Positions 26,164 to 34,843 of a stretch of DNA of 64,000 nt are shown piece after piece. Each line of letters begins with the position of its first letter. Within the stretch, counting starts at the first letter, position 1. The notes beneath the pieces are model-generated. The model worked only from the letters and a program-made list of their open reading frames with translations, was not told the origin of the DNA and ran no database searches. The position numbers were made by a program, and so were the translations under genes. Source of the DNA: Sphingomonas sanguinis NBRC 13937 (lineage in GTDB: Bacteria; Pseudomonadota; Alphaproteobacteria; Sphingomonadales; Sphingomonadaceae); NCBI RefSeq assembly GCF_001591005.1, contig NZ_BCTY01000002.1, forward strand, positions 1-64,000, given 5' to 3'.

Positions 26164-27486
26164 TCAGGGGTGGTAGGAGATGCCTATCAGCGCCTTGGCC
26201 TGGGACAGTTCCGGCCCCGCCAGGGGGCTGTTGGTGGTGCGTCGGCCGTAGAAGAGCTGGCCGTTGATCGACAGCTGGTGGTTGACCAGATACTGTCCGC
26301 CTGCCGACGTACGGAACGATGTCGCGCGTCCCGAAAAGTCGCGGTAATCATCGAATTCCAGATCCGCGCCGATATTGACCAGCAGGTTGCGCAGCAGCTC
26401 GTGATCGATGCGCAGCGCCGCGTTGGTCGCGAAGAAGCCGCTGGTGCCGATCAGGCTGGCATCGTCCACCTCGCGCCGCCCCGACAAGGTGACGGTGGTC
26501 AGCTGCGACGGGAAATATTCGATCTTCCCGTTGAACGACAGGCCCGCGACCGTGCGATACCGGGCGGCCTCATATTTGCGGTTGATGTAACCGATGCCGA
26601 TGCTGCCGCGCAGAAGCTCGCTGAGATCGGTCGACAGACCCGCTAGCGCCTGAACCTGATTGGACGAACGGTTGGGAATGCCCGGGAACAGCTCATTGCG
26701 GTAGCTGGTATTGGTATAGACCAGCTCGCCGAAGACGCCCGTGTCCGGGGTCAGGCCATATTCGGCATGGCCGATGGCGCGCGCAATGCCGCGATTACGG
26801 CTGCTCTGGCTGAACGGCGTGCCGTCGCTGGCGGTGACCGTTCGATAGGCGAAGTCGGTGTAATCGCCCGACAGGACGGTGCGCAGCCGGGTGAAGCGGA
26901 AATCTGCCACCGCACGGGCGACCGACATCTGGATCGGCACCGAACTGCGCACATTCTGGATCGCCGAACCGGAGAATTGGGATTCGTAGATCTTGCTGGT
27001 GCGCGCGCCCAGCGTCACCGAATCGTCGCCGCCGACGTCCAGGCGTCCCTGCGCACCAGTCGTCCAGCCATTCTCGTCACGCGGCGACTGCTTGAAGTAG
27101 CGCGTGATCGTGCCTGCGCCATCGATCGCCAGGCTGTGCCGCGACCAGTTCGACAGTAGGTTCACGGACGGATTGACCGTGACCAGACCGTCCGCCGTCT
27201 TGTTGGTCTGCGCCTGATAGACGTTATTGTCGTATCCGGTCGTCACCGACAGTGCCGGATACAGCGTAAAGCCCCCAGCAGGGATGCCGAGCGGCTGAAA
27301 CAGCGGACGCTGGCGATCGAGCACGCTTTCGTTGCGCCCGCGACGATAGTCGAACGGGATCGCCGACTGGAAGGCGGGCGTGCCGATCATGACCGGCGGC
27401 GGCGGCGCCACCTGAGCAGAGGCGGGCGAAAACGCTACGACGCCCAGACCGGCGACGCAGGGAAGAAATTTGGAGGTCCAAGGCAT
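26164..27486 (-). CDS. Outer-membrane beta-barrel protein of the exopolysaccharide locus
   Basis: A 440-aa exported protein with a signal peptide ending SPASAQ. The mature part is a series of alternating aromatic/polar strands (LYPALSVTTGYDNNVYQ, DSVTLGARTSKIYES and others), as in outer-membrane barrels of the BBP2/VpsM type found in exopolysaccharide clusters. GGAGGG lies 5 nt before the ATG. It is located between the OPX and Wzc genes, so an outer-membrane export or anchoring role is likely. The last residue is Pro, not the usual Phe. Confidence 0.82.
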   Translation of the reverse strand: MPWTSKFLPCVAGLGVVAFSPASAQVAPPPPVMIGTPAFQSAIPFDYRRGRNESVLDRQRPLFQPLGIPAGGFTLYPALSVTTGYDNNVYQAQTNKTADGLVTVNPSVNLLSNWSRHSLAIDGAGTITRYFKQSPRDENGWTTGAQGRLDVGGDDSVTLGARTSKIYESQFSGSAIQNVRSSVPIQMSVARAVADFRFTRLRTVLSGDYTDFAYRTVTASDGTPFSQSSRNRGIARAIGHAEYGLTPDTGVFGELVYTNTSYRNELFPGIPNRSSNQVQALAGLSTDLSELLRGSIGIGYINRKYEAARYRTVAGLSFNGKIEYFPSQLTTVTLSGRREVDDASLIGTSGFFATNAALRIDHELLRNLLVNIGADLEFDDYRDFSGRATSFRTSAGGQYLVNHQLSINGQLFYGRRTTNSPLAGPELSQAKALIGISYHP

Positions 27487-27519
27487 GACAGCCCTCCGAT
27501 AGGATGGGAGAGGTCTGCC

Positions 27520-27957
27520 TTACGGCCGACGCGAATAATCCGACGTGCCGCCGCCGCCGCCCGAAGGACCGGCACCCAGCGACTGGGTGGACAGCGACTG
27601 GCGCTGGGCCAGCGCGCCCGTGCCCGCCTCGCCCTCGCCGCGCGCGACCTTCTGGGCATAGCCCTTCACGGAACCGGCGAACTTGGGCGACTGGCTGGCG
27701 ACCTGGTTCAGCGCGGCAAGGACAACCGCGTTCGGCTGACCCGACTGCGATACCTGAAAGGCAATCGCGGCTTCGATGTCCGCCTTCGACGCGTTGGCGG
27801 GCAGTGCGGCCAGCGCCTGCTGGATCGCATTGGCGAGCGCGGTGACGGCCGCCGGATCGGCCTGCACGACCGTAGTCGGTGGCGTCTGCTGCGCCTGTGC
27901 TTCGCCCGCAACCATGAACCCAAGCGCCGCCCAGGCGGCCAACCTCGTTGCCGTCAT
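27520..27957 (-). CDS. Small secreted Ala/Gln-rich protein
   Basis: A 145-aa protein with a signal peptide ending EAQAQ. The mature part is helical and Ala-rich with a regular A-x-A-x-Q pattern. The C-terminal 25 residues are Gly/Ser-rich (a run of five Gly) and likely disordered. AGGGGGA precedes the ATG. It lies between the OPX and outer-membrane barrel genes, with gaps of about 58 and 33 bp. No family is recognised; it is probably a periplasmic part of the export apparatus. Confidence 0.7.
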   Translation of the reverse strand: MTATRLAAWAALGFMVAGEAQAQQTPPTTVVQADPAAVTALANAIQQALAALPANASKADIEAAIAFQVSQSGQPNAVVLAALNQVASQSPKFAGSVKGYAQKVARGEGEAGTGALAQRQSLSTQSLGAGPSGGGGGTSDYSRRP

Positions 27958-28015
27958 AATTCCCCCTGTTTTGCCGTTAGGCCTATAATTTCTAGAACTG
28001 CCGGTCCCCGACCGG

Positions 28016-28597
28016 TCAGAAATACCGTTCACCGATACGCAACGTGTCACCGGGCCTGATTTCCAGGCCATCGATATTGACTTCCTTCTCGGCGGACTCC
28101 CCGGCGCGCTTCAGATACACTTTCCGCTTGTTGGCGCGGTACGTGAACCCTTGCGCGCGGGCGACCGCGTTCAGTGCAGTCAGCCCGTTGGAATAGGCAT
28201 ATTCACCCGGCTTGGTGACCTCGCCCAGAATGTAGAAGGGGCGATAGGTCAACACGTCCAGGCTGACCCGCGGTTCGCGCAGATAGCCGTCGGCCAGCTT
28301 GGCCTGAATGTCCGATGCCACCTCACGCGGTGAACGGCCATTGGCGGGCACGTCGCCGATCAGCGGCAGCGACAGCGTGCCATTATCGCTGACCGTGAAC
28401 TCCCCCGACAAGGTGGGCTCGTTATAGACGATCACCCGCACCTTGTCGGCCGTGCCCAGCCTGTAGTCACCCGAAGATTCGGCGGCGGGACCCGCATCGA
28501 CCTGTCGCGCTGGCGCCGACCCGCTGCCCGCCGCCGTCTGGGCCATGGCAGGCATCGTACAGCCGATGAGCAACAAGAAGAACTTGGCAAACCGCAT
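28016..28597 (-). CDS. Outer-membrane polysaccharide export protein (OPX/Wza family, short form)
   Basis: A 193-aa OPX protein. After a signal sequence (LLLIGC could be a lipobox) comes the Poly_export domain: YRLGTADKVRVIVYNEP, then GTLSLPLIGDVPANGRS, and a SLBB-type domain beginning RPFYILGEVTKPGEYAYSNG. Only one SLBB repeat and no C-terminal amphipathic helix are present, so it needs a partner for the outer-membrane pore, perhaps the barrel at 26164. AGGGGGA lies before the ATG. It heads the seven-gene minus-strand export run. Confidence 0.9.
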   Translation of the reverse strand: MRFAKFFLLLIGCTMPAMAQTAAGSGSAPARQVDAGPAAESSGDYRLGTADKVRVIVYNEPTLSGEFTVSDNGTLSLPLIGDVPANGRSPREVASDIQAKLADGYLREPRVSLDVLTYRPFYILGEVTKPGEYAYSNGLTALNAVARAQGFTYRANKRKVYLKRAGESAEKEVNIDGLEIRPGDTLRIGERYF

Positions 28598-28738
28598 GAA
28601 AATTCCCCCTGACACGGCAAGGGATACTGTAGCCCCGTGGCAGCAGCAACAACGCAGGCGCAGCATCGTCCCATTCGTGGACAGTCGGCGCCATGTCGGC
28701 GCAATCGGCCTGCCCGGACCGCCGCTATAAAGGACGCC

Positions 28739-29107
28739 ATGACCTGGCGATCAATCTATCGGCCGATATCGGCACTGCTGTTTGTGACGACCGCGACCAT
28801 GGGTTTCGCCCAGTCGAACCGTCGCCCGCTACCCGTGCCCGATGCCGAGGTGACGGAGCCTGCCCGGGACACGCGCTCTGCCGATGTGCGCAAGCTGGAG
28901 ATTGCGGCGGTGGCGAAAGCGCGCACCCTGCCCGCGCTTACCGCAGGGATGGCGCAGGTTTGCCGCGTTCAATCCTGGCAGTTCGCCCTTGTTCCACAGC
29001 TCAACAATGCGGTGCGCATGGACGTCTCCCCGACGCTGGGCCGAAGCGAGCAGGAATGCCTGCGCAGCGTCGTCTATGCGAGCCGCTATCATTTCAGCCA
29101 GCGCTAA
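28739..29107 (+). CDS. Small secreted protein of unknown function
   Basis: A 122-aa protein with a signal peptide (hydrophobic residues 10-24, ending GFAQ). The mature part holds two cysteines (AQVCRVQSW and QECLRSV) that could pair, and no recognised domain. A near-perfect AAAGGA lies 6 nt before the ATG, so translation is credible. It is divergent from the OPX gene, with a 141-bp gap holding both promoters, and convergent with the PilZ gene. Confidence 0.7.
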   Translation: MTWRSIYRPISALLFVTTATMGFAQSNRRPLPVPDAEVTEPARDTRSADVRKLEIAAVAKARTLPALTAGMAQVCRVQSWQFALVPQLNNAVRMDVSPTLGRSEQECLRSVVYASRYHFSQR

Positions 29108-29124
29108 CGATTAACGACGCGCGC

Positions 29125-29619
29125 TCAGGCGAATTGCAGGACAACCTCGGCGAGACCGGCCCAGGTGCAAATCACCATCCCGGTCAGGACGGCCAGCGTA
29201 AGTCCGGGGCTGACCTTTGCCCGCGATAGGGGTCCCGGCATGATATTCGCACCGACAGCCCCGTCATCCTCGGCCAGAAGCAACTGCGTGATCGCACCCG
29301 CCGGCAATGCCTCGTCGAAACGACATCCATAGGCGCTGGCAGACCGCCATATAATCCGGCCGCTGACCGGCCCCAGCCCGGCCATGTCGATTTCGACCAA
29401 TTGGCGCGGTTCGAGCTCCGCCTCGACGCTCAACGCACAGCCTTCGCGCGCCACGTTGACGATGGTGACTGGCGACGGCGCCTGCCCGTCCCGCCGCAGC
29501 ACGGCCCGCTGCCCGACATCGGTGCGGACATGAGTCCGGCGGTCGGGGCGAGTAAGCGCGGCCTGATGTGCGAGCTGTGTCATATCGAGACGATCCAACC
29601 ATGATGGGGACGAAACCAT
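29125..29619 (-). CDS. PilZ-domain protein with C-terminal membrane helix
   Basis: A 164-aa predicted c-di-GMP receptor. The PilZ domain (about residues 28-110) has RTHVR for the RxxxR motif and NVAREG for the (D/N)x(S/A)xxG motif, with Ala in place of the usual Ser, so binding may be weakened. A hydrophobic helix near the C-terminus (TLAVLTGMVICTWAGLAEVVL) should anchor it. Position beside the polymer export genes suggests c-di-GMP control of synthesis. An alternative start is Met13. Confidence 0.8.
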   Translation of the reverse strand: MVSSPSWLDRLDMTQLAHQAALTRPDRRTHVRTDVGQRAVLRRDGQAPSPVTIVNVAREGCALSVEAELEPRQLVEIDMAGLGPVSGRIIWRSASAYGCRFDEALPAGAITQLLLAEDDGAVGANIMPGPLSRAKVSPGLTLAVLTGMVICTWAGLAEVVLQFA

Positions 29620-29980
29620 GGTGCCACGCAGCCGCTTAATATCCCGTTAATCCGCACCAATTTGGCTATCTCGATAATCAATGCCGCCATCAGCATTTTG
29701 ATGATGGCGCGTAAGATATTCCAATGCAGCGATTAATTCACCCCGCCCCTACACGCCGAGGGTCCTGGCCGTGGCACGAAGCCGCACTGGCGCACAGATG
29801 ACGCTGCGGCCCGATCGCTGTCCCGGCACCTCCTTTTTCGTGCGTTGTCGGGGTGTGGCTTTTGTAATAGCCCCAACGTCGGATGCTCCTGCGGGGGACG
29901 AAGAGCCGTACTTCGAATGCGTCCAACGCTAGATCGCATGGATATATTGGAGCCTTTGGTTGTCCGAAGGGATTGAACAT
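29620..29980. other. 361-bp leader region before the priming transferase
   Basis: No gene is supported. The first 130 bp are AT-richer (ATATCCCGTTAATCC and GATAATC-like tracts) and may hold divergent promoters. Around 29850-29875 a G-run (GGGGTGTGGCT) faces a C-run (AGCCCCAAC), a possible RNA stem in the 5' leader of the following gene. No known riboswitch is recognised. Confidence 0.35.
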
Positions 29981-31375
29981 GTGGTGGAGCGCGCCGTCTT
30001 GCGGGTCGCGGGTGGCGGCATGGCGGATCGTGACGCGGAACGCGGACGGGGTCTGACGCCCTTCGCCCTTCGACTGCGGCTCACCTTCCTGTTGATGGGC
30101 GTCGACCTGATCGCCTTCATGCTCGCCTTTGCGATCATCGAGCCGTTGAAGACGCTGGTCGGCAGCTGGTTCTCGGTCATGGCGATCGCGATGCCGATCT
30201 ATATTGGCATGGCGATGGGCACGAGGGCCTATGGCGGACATGCCTTGCGGGCGCGGGCGGGCAGCCTATCCGCTGCGGTGCGCGCGGTGATCTTCACCTT
30301 CGCGATCCTGTTCCTGATCTCCTACTTCTTCCGGGTGGAGCAGCAGATTTCGCGACTGGCCCTGGCCTGCGTGATGGCGTTGACCGTCGCCCTGATCGTC
30401 GCCGGTCGCCTGACCTTCCGATCGGTCATCGCGCGGATCTGGCCGACCCAGATCTGGCGGGAACTGGTGATCGTCGACGGCGTGGAGGCGGCTCCGGTAC
30501 CCGGTGCCCAGATGATCGATGCCGCCGCGATCAACCTGGTGCCCGACCTGCGCGACCCCGCCATGTTTAACCGGTTCGCCGCGCTTCTGCACGGCATCGA
30601 CCGGGTGGTCGTGATCTCAACCGCCGAGCGTTACCAGAACTGGGCGATGATGTTGAAGGGCGGCCACGCCCAGGGCGAGATCGTGGTCGACACGCTCGGC
30701 CGGTTCGGTGCGATCGGGTTGGGCAAATTGGGCCAGTACGATACGGTCAAGGTGGCGGCCGGTCCGCTCGACGTGCAGCAGCGTCTATTGAAGCGCACTT
30801 TCGACCTGGCGCTGTGCGTTCCGATCATCGTCGCGCTGGCACCGATCCTCGTTCTGGTCAGCGTCGCGATCAAGCTCGACAGCCCCGGCCCCGTCTTTTT
30901 CCGGCAGCGGCGGATCGGGCGCAACAACGCCTATTTCGATATCATCAAGTTTCGCTCGATGCATGTCGCCCAGGCCGACTCGCAGGGCGCGCGCTCGACG
31001 CAGCGACAGGACAAGCGCGTCACCCGCGTCGGCCGCCTGATCCGAAAGACCAGCATCGACGAGTTGCCGCAGCTCTTTAACGTCCTCGGCGGCTCGATGA
31101 GTCTGGTCGGTCCGCGCCCGCATGCGCTGGCCTCGCTGGCGGGGGACAGGCTTTTCTGGGACGTCGACGAGAGCTACTGGCATCGCCACGTCCTGAAGCC
31201 CGGCATCACGGGCTTGGCGCAGGTACGCGGCCTACGCGGCTCGACCGTGCTGCGCGAGGACCTGACAAAGCGGCTCCAGTCCGATCTGGAATATGCGTCC
31301 AACTGGTCGCTGTGGCGCGACATACGCATTCTGTTCATGACCTTTGGCGTCGTCGTTCACCACAATACATATTGA
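29981..31375 (+). CDS. Undecaprenyl-phosphate sugar phosphotransferase (polymer priming enzyme)
   Basis: A roughly 464-aa polyprenyl glycosylphosphotransferase, SpsB/GelB/WbaP type, that loads the first sugar-phosphate on undecaprenyl phosphate. The N-terminal half has four to five helices and a soluble middle. The catalytic C-terminal domain has [43 protein letters not shown] and SLVGPRP, all diagnostic. GTG 29981 is preferred for GAAGGGA 8 nt upstream; ATG 30020 is the alternative. In sphingans this enzyme transfers glucose-1-phosphate; that is inference here. Confidence 0.9.
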   Translation: MVERAVLRVAGGGMADRDAERGRGLTPFALRLRLTFLLMGVDLIAFMLAFAIIEPLKTLVGSWFSVMAIAMPIYIGMAMGTRAYGGHALRARAGSLSAAVRAVIFTFAILFLISYFFRVEQQISRLALACVMALTVALIVAGRLTFRSVIARIWPTQIWRELVIVDGVEAAPVPGAQMIDAAAINLVPDLRDPAMFNRFAALLHGIDRVVVISTAERYQNWAMMLKGGHAQGEIVVDTLGRFGAIGLGKLGQYDTVKVAAGPLDVQQRLLKRTFDLALCVPIIVALAPILVLVSVAIKLDSPGPVFFRQRRIGRNNAYFDIIKFRSMHVAQADSQGARSTQRQDKRVTRVGRLIRKTSIDELPQLFNVLGGSMSLVGPRPHALASLAGDRLFWDVDESYWHRHVLKPGITGLAQVRGLRGSTVLREDLTKRLQSDLEYASNWSLWRDIRILFMTFGVVVHHNTY

Positions 31376-31381
31376 GGTCGG

Positions 31382-31401
31382 GCGGCGCTGGACTGCGCCG
31401 C
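31382..31401 (+). terminator. Hairpin after the priming transferase
   Basis: A perfect 7-bp GC stem (GCGGCGC at 31382-31388, GCGCCGC at 31395-31401) with a 6-nt loop starts 7 bp after the stop codon. No T-run follows immediately, so intrinsic termination is only partly supported. Confidence 0.45.
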
Positions 31402-31496
31402 AGACAGAGCGACATGCCGCTTTTGTCACGATATCTTAAAAGGCCGGCAAGCGTGTCCGTTCTATAAGCGACGGCCCCACGCACAAGGTTTTCGCA

Positions 31497-31721
31497 ATGC
31501 CCGACGTTCAGCACCGCGCAGCGACTGTCTCCGCGACGCGGCCGGTCTTTTCCGGGCCATCCCGGTCCATGGCCGCCGACAGGATCGATGGCTGGGTCAG
31601 CGACATCGACGTGCTCGACGGCATCCGCCAGATCAGCCCCGCAAAGGTCGCGACCATTCTTGGCCTGGCCATTCTGTGCTGGACGCTCATCGCGGCGATC
31701 CTCGTCGACCTGCTCGGCTAA
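31497..31721 (+). CDS. Small single-helix membrane protein
   Basis: A 74-aa predicted protein with a polar N-terminal half and one clear C-terminal helix (VATILGLAILCWTLIAAILVDLL, about 51-73). It sits alone between the priming transferase and the LapG-like protease. A TATAAG hexamer about 30 bp upstream could be a promoter element. No family is recognised and no strong ribosome site is seen, so its reality is moderately supported. Confidence 0.5.
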   Translation: MPDVQHRAATVSATRPVFSGPSRSMAADRIDGWVSDIDVLDGIRQISPAKVATILGLAILCWTLIAAILVDLLG

Positions 31722-31872
31722 ACCCAAGGATCGCGCCGTCCGATCCGCATCCGCTCTGTCGACGGCGCGCTGCGTTACCTGTGAAAATGGTGAATGACGG
31801 TTAAACCTTTCCCCTGAACCTGCACGCAATGGCTGATCCGCCACGGTCTCTCTCGATTTCGAGGAGATCGGC

Positions 31873-33027
31873 ATGGTTTCATTATCTGCCCGAACGACGA
31901 CGCAATCCGCCCTGCTGACCCTGGCGGTGGCGACGTTGTGCGCGAGCGAGGCGCAGGCCAAGGATCTGCCCGGTGGCTTCATCCAGCCGGGCCAGGCGAC
32001 CGCCGCGCCGCGTGGCTTTGTCGAGATGTGCGAAAGCGGAACCGAGCCCGGCTTTTGCTCGCCCACCCGACCGCTGGTGGCGAGCGCCACCCTAGTCACG
32101 GCAGGCTTGAGCGAGCGGGCGGGCGGTAGCGCCCCACGTTACCCTGCCCCCTCGTCCGATATGACATCGGCGCTGCCGGTCTTAGGACCCGTTTCACTAA
32201 CGCCCGCGCCGTGTCCGCCTCCGCCGATCGATCCGCGATTGGGTATAGGCCAAAGGTTGAACGCGCACCTGACCGTCTTCCAAGATAGCGCCGAACCGGC
32301 GGCGGACGGCTGTCCGCCGGCTGCCCCCTCGTTGCCGAGCGCCGCCACAGCGTGGCCGAGCTTTACCCCGCCCGATCTCGTGCACGCGGTTGCCCGGCCA
32401 GAGCGACGCGTCGAAGACCTTGCCTTGTTCCCGGAACGCTCCACCGAACGACCGTCGAACGCGAGCCTGTGGGTTCGGCCCGCCCCTTGCGCGCCCGGTG
32501 CGATCGCCAGCATGCTGTCGGCGGTTTCGACGCAGCTCTGTTCGTTTACCTTGCCCGAAACGCCCGCACCGCCCACTTCGGTGCCGGACACGTCCACGGC
32601 CGCCCCCTCGTCCACGGCCCTGCCGGAGGCGGAGCTGAGGGCCATGCTCAAACAGGTGAACCACCATGTGAACAGCCGGGTTCGCCAGCGCACCGATGCC
32701 GAAATCTATGGCGTTGGCGAACTGTGGCGGCGGAGTGGCGACGGCAGGAACGCGGTCGGCGATTGCGAGGATCTGGCCATCGAAAAGCGGGCCGAGTTGA
32801 TCGCTGCGGGCTTTCCGCCGGATCGACTGGCCTTTGCCGTCGTCTATTCACGCGATGCGGGCCTGCACACGGTGCTGGTCGCGCGGACCGAGGTGGAGGA
32901 TGTCGTGCTGGACGGGCGTTCGCCCTATGTCACCAACTGGTCGAAGGTGCCGTATAGCTGGATCAGCGTCCAGTCGATGAACGATCCGATGCTGTGGTAC
33001 GCACCCGCCCACGCGCAGGCGGCGTGA
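31873..33027 (+). CDS. Transglutaminase-like cysteine protease (LapG/BTLCP family)
   Basis: A 384-aa secreted protein with a signal peptide ending SEAQAK. The catalytic domain is C-terminal (about 255-380). The Cys-His-Asp triad is visible as Cys298 (GDCEDLA), His332 (LHTVLVA) and Asp347 (LDGRSPYVTNW), the hallmark of bacterial transglutaminase-like cysteine proteinases (PF06035), whose model is periplasmic LapG. LapG-type proteins are near 200-240 aa, so the roughly 225-residue Pro/Ala-rich N-terminal extension is unusual. It may act on an adhesin under c-di-GMP control, but no LapD or adhesin gene is in the window. Confidence 0.86.
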   Translation: MVSLSARTTTQSALLTLAVATLCASEAQAKDLPGGFIQPGQATAAPRGFVEMCESGTEPGFCSPTRPLVASATLVTAGLSERAGGSAPRYPAPSSDMTSALPVLGPVSLTPAPCPPPPIDPRLGIGQRLNAHLTVFQDSAEPAADGCPPAAPSLPSAATAWPSFTPPDLVHAVARPERRVEDLALFPERSTERPSNASLWVRPAPCAPGAIASMLSAVSTQLCSFTLPETPAPPTSVPDTSTAAPSSTALPEAELRAMLKQVNHHVNSRVRQRTDAEIYGVGELWRRSGDGRNAVGDCEDLAIEKRAELIAAGFPPDRLAFAVVYSRDAGLHTVLVARTEVEDVVLDGRSPYVTNWSKVPYSWISVQSMNDPMLWYAPAHAQAA

Positions 33028-33039
33028 CGACGGGGCCGA

Positions 33040-34017
33040 TCACACGCCGTAATAGCCCTTGTACCAGCGGACGAAGTGCTCCAGCCCCTCGTCCAGATCG
33101 GTCTGGGGGTCATAGCCGGTCAGCGCGTTCAGCTTCGACACATCGGCATAGGTCGCGGTCACGTCGCCGGGCTGCATCGGCTTCATGATCTTCACCGCCT
33201 CGCGCCCGATCGTCCGTTCCAGCGTCTCGATCATCGTCATCAGCCCGACGGGCGTGCTGTTCCCGATATTCATCAGGCGGTGATCGCCACCCTGCGGCGG
33301 ATGGTCCAGCGCACCGACGATCCCGTCGACAATGTCGTCGATATAGGTGAAGTCGCGCGCCATCCGGCCCTCGCCGAACACCTCGATCGGCTCGCCCGCG
33401 ACGATCTTTCGGGTGAACGAGAAATAGGCCATGTCCGGCCGACCCCATGGCCCATAGACGGTGAAGAAGCGCAGCCCCGTCTGCGGAAAGCCGTAGAGCG
33501 TCGCATAGGACTGGCTCATCAACTCGCAGGCGCGCTTTGTCGCGGCATAGAGGGAAACCGGCGACACCGACGGCTCATCCTCGCTGAAGCCTGCGCCGCC
33601 CATCGGCTTGTCGCCATAGACCGAGCTGGACGAGGCGTAGACGAGGTGGGCAAATCCGGGCTGGTGGCGACAGGCCTCCAGGATGGCGAGATGCCCGGCA
33701 AGGTTCGACCGCTCATAATCGAACGGATGGTCGATGCTGTGTCGCACACCCGCCTGCGCCGCCAAATGGACCACACGCGTAATGCCGTGATCGCGCATCA
33801 ACGCCGCAATGGCACCGGCATCGGCCACATCCATCCGGTGGAAGGCAAAGCCCGCCTTGTTCTCCAGACTCGCCAGTCGCGCCTGTTTCAGGGCCGGGTC
33901 GTAATAATCGTTGAGGATATCGACGCCGACGACCGTCTCGCCGCGCGCGAGCAGCCGATGCGCTGTGGCATGGCCGATAAAGCCCGCCACGCCCGTCACC
34001 AGAACCGGTGCCGCCAT
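33040..34017 (-). CDS. UDP-glucuronate 4-epimerase-like NAD-dependent epimerase
   Basis: A 325-aa extended short-chain dehydrogenase. VTGVAGFIG is the NAD-binding Gly motif, HLAAQAGVRHSIDHP is the region typical of LpsL/CapI UDP-glucuronate epimerases, SSSSVYG holds the catalytic Ser, and YAATKRACE the Tyr-x3-Lys pair. It would supply UDP-galacturonate for polymer synthesis. Other sugar-nucleotide epimerase activities cannot be excluded. It closes the exopolysaccharide region and is convergent with the protease gene 12 bp away. Confidence 0.88.
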   Translation of the reverse strand: MAAPVLVTGVAGFIGHATAHRLLARGETVVGVDILNDYYDPALKQARLASLENKAGFAFHRMDVADAGAIAALMRDHGITRVVHLAAQAGVRHSIDHPFDYERSNLAGHLAILEACRHQPGFAHLVYASSSSVYGDKPMGGAGFSEDEPSVSPVSLYAATKRACELMSQSYATLYGFPQTGLRFFTVYGPWGRPDMAYFSFTRKIVAGEPIEVFGEGRMARDFTYIDDIVDGIVGALDHPPQGGDHRLMNIGNSTPVGLMTMIETLERTIGREAVKIMKPMQPGDVTATYADVSKLNALTGYDPQTDLDEGLEHFVRWYKGYYGV

Positions 34018-34022
34018 CGGTG

Positions 34023-34793
34023 TCAGATTCCCCCCGGTACGACGTCATGCCCCTGCGCCTCCAGGGCGGCGGTCAGGTCGTTCAGGCATGTCTCGACCTG
34101 ATCGGGATCGGGGCTGCGCACGACGAAATTGGCGCCCGTCCGCCCCTCGCGGAAAAAGGGATAGCTGCCGATCGCCACGCCTTCATGCGTCTTTTCCGCC
34201 GTGCGCAGCAGGTCCGCGACCTCGCTTTCGCCGACCCAGCAGCCGATGGTGCCCGACACCACGGGCCGCCCGCCCTCCAGCGTGCCGGTCAATGCATCGA
34301 GCATCCCGGCGGTGATATGCGGCACCCCCGCCATGATGAAGATATTGCCGACCCGGATGCCCGGCGCGCCCGATACGCGATTGGCGATCAACGAGGCCCC
34401 CTCCGGCGTCCGCGCCATCCGCGCGCGCGCGGGCGTGACGCCGCCGCGCTCAACGTAATAGCGGTCCAGGATCGCCCGCGCCTCGGCATGTTCGATGACC
34501 GGCACGCCCAGCGCCTCGGCGATCGCATCGACCGTGATGTCGTCATGCGTCGGCCCGATGCCGCCCGTGGTGAACAGATAATCGTTGCGCGCACGCAGCG
34601 TGCTCACCGCCTCGACGATCGCCTCGGTCCGGTCGGCGACGACGCGCACCTCGGCCAGCCGGATGCCCTGCACGTTCAGCCATGCGGCGACCTGGACGAC
34701 GTTCTTGTCCTGGGTACGGCCCGACAGGATTTCATCGCCGATAATGACCAGTGCGGCGGTCCAGATACGCTCGGGGGCGGAAGCGGATGTCAT
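34023..34793 (-). CDS. MoaB/CinA N-terminal-type molybdopterin-binding-like protein
   Basis: A 256-aa protein with only the N-terminal (MoCF/CinA) half of competence-damage protein A and no C-terminal deamidase domain. ALVIIGDEILSGRTQDKN, TTGGIGPTHDDIT and GVPHIT are family blocks. Such proteins (E. coli YfaY-like) are linked to nicotinamide nucleotide or molybdopterin chemistry, but the role of the short form is unsettled. The ATG at 34793 is chosen; the upstream frame overlaps the divergent map promoter and lacks similarity. Confidence 0.85.
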   Translation of the reverse strand: MTSASAPERIWTAALVIIGDEILSGRTQDKNVVQVAAWLNVQGIRLAEVRVVADRTEAIVEAVSTLRARNDYLFTTGGIGPTHDDITVDAIAEALGVPVIEHAEARAILDRYYVERGGVTPARARMARTPEGASLIANRVSGAPGIRVGNIFIMAGVPHITAGMLDALTGTLEGGRPVVSGTIGCWVGESEVADLLRTAEKTHEGVAIGSYPFFREGRTGANFVVRSPDPDQVETCLNDLTAALEAQGHDVVPGGI

Positions 34794-34843
34794 GGCCCGG
34801 ACATAGCCTCGCAAAACCGGTGACGCCACGCTATATCGCGCGA

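Noticed and set aside
23838..26267. 809-codon plus-strand frame antisense to the Wzc-type gene
   Set aside because: It mirrors the codon pattern of the real gene and has no recognisable domain; the minus-strand protein has all kinase motifs.
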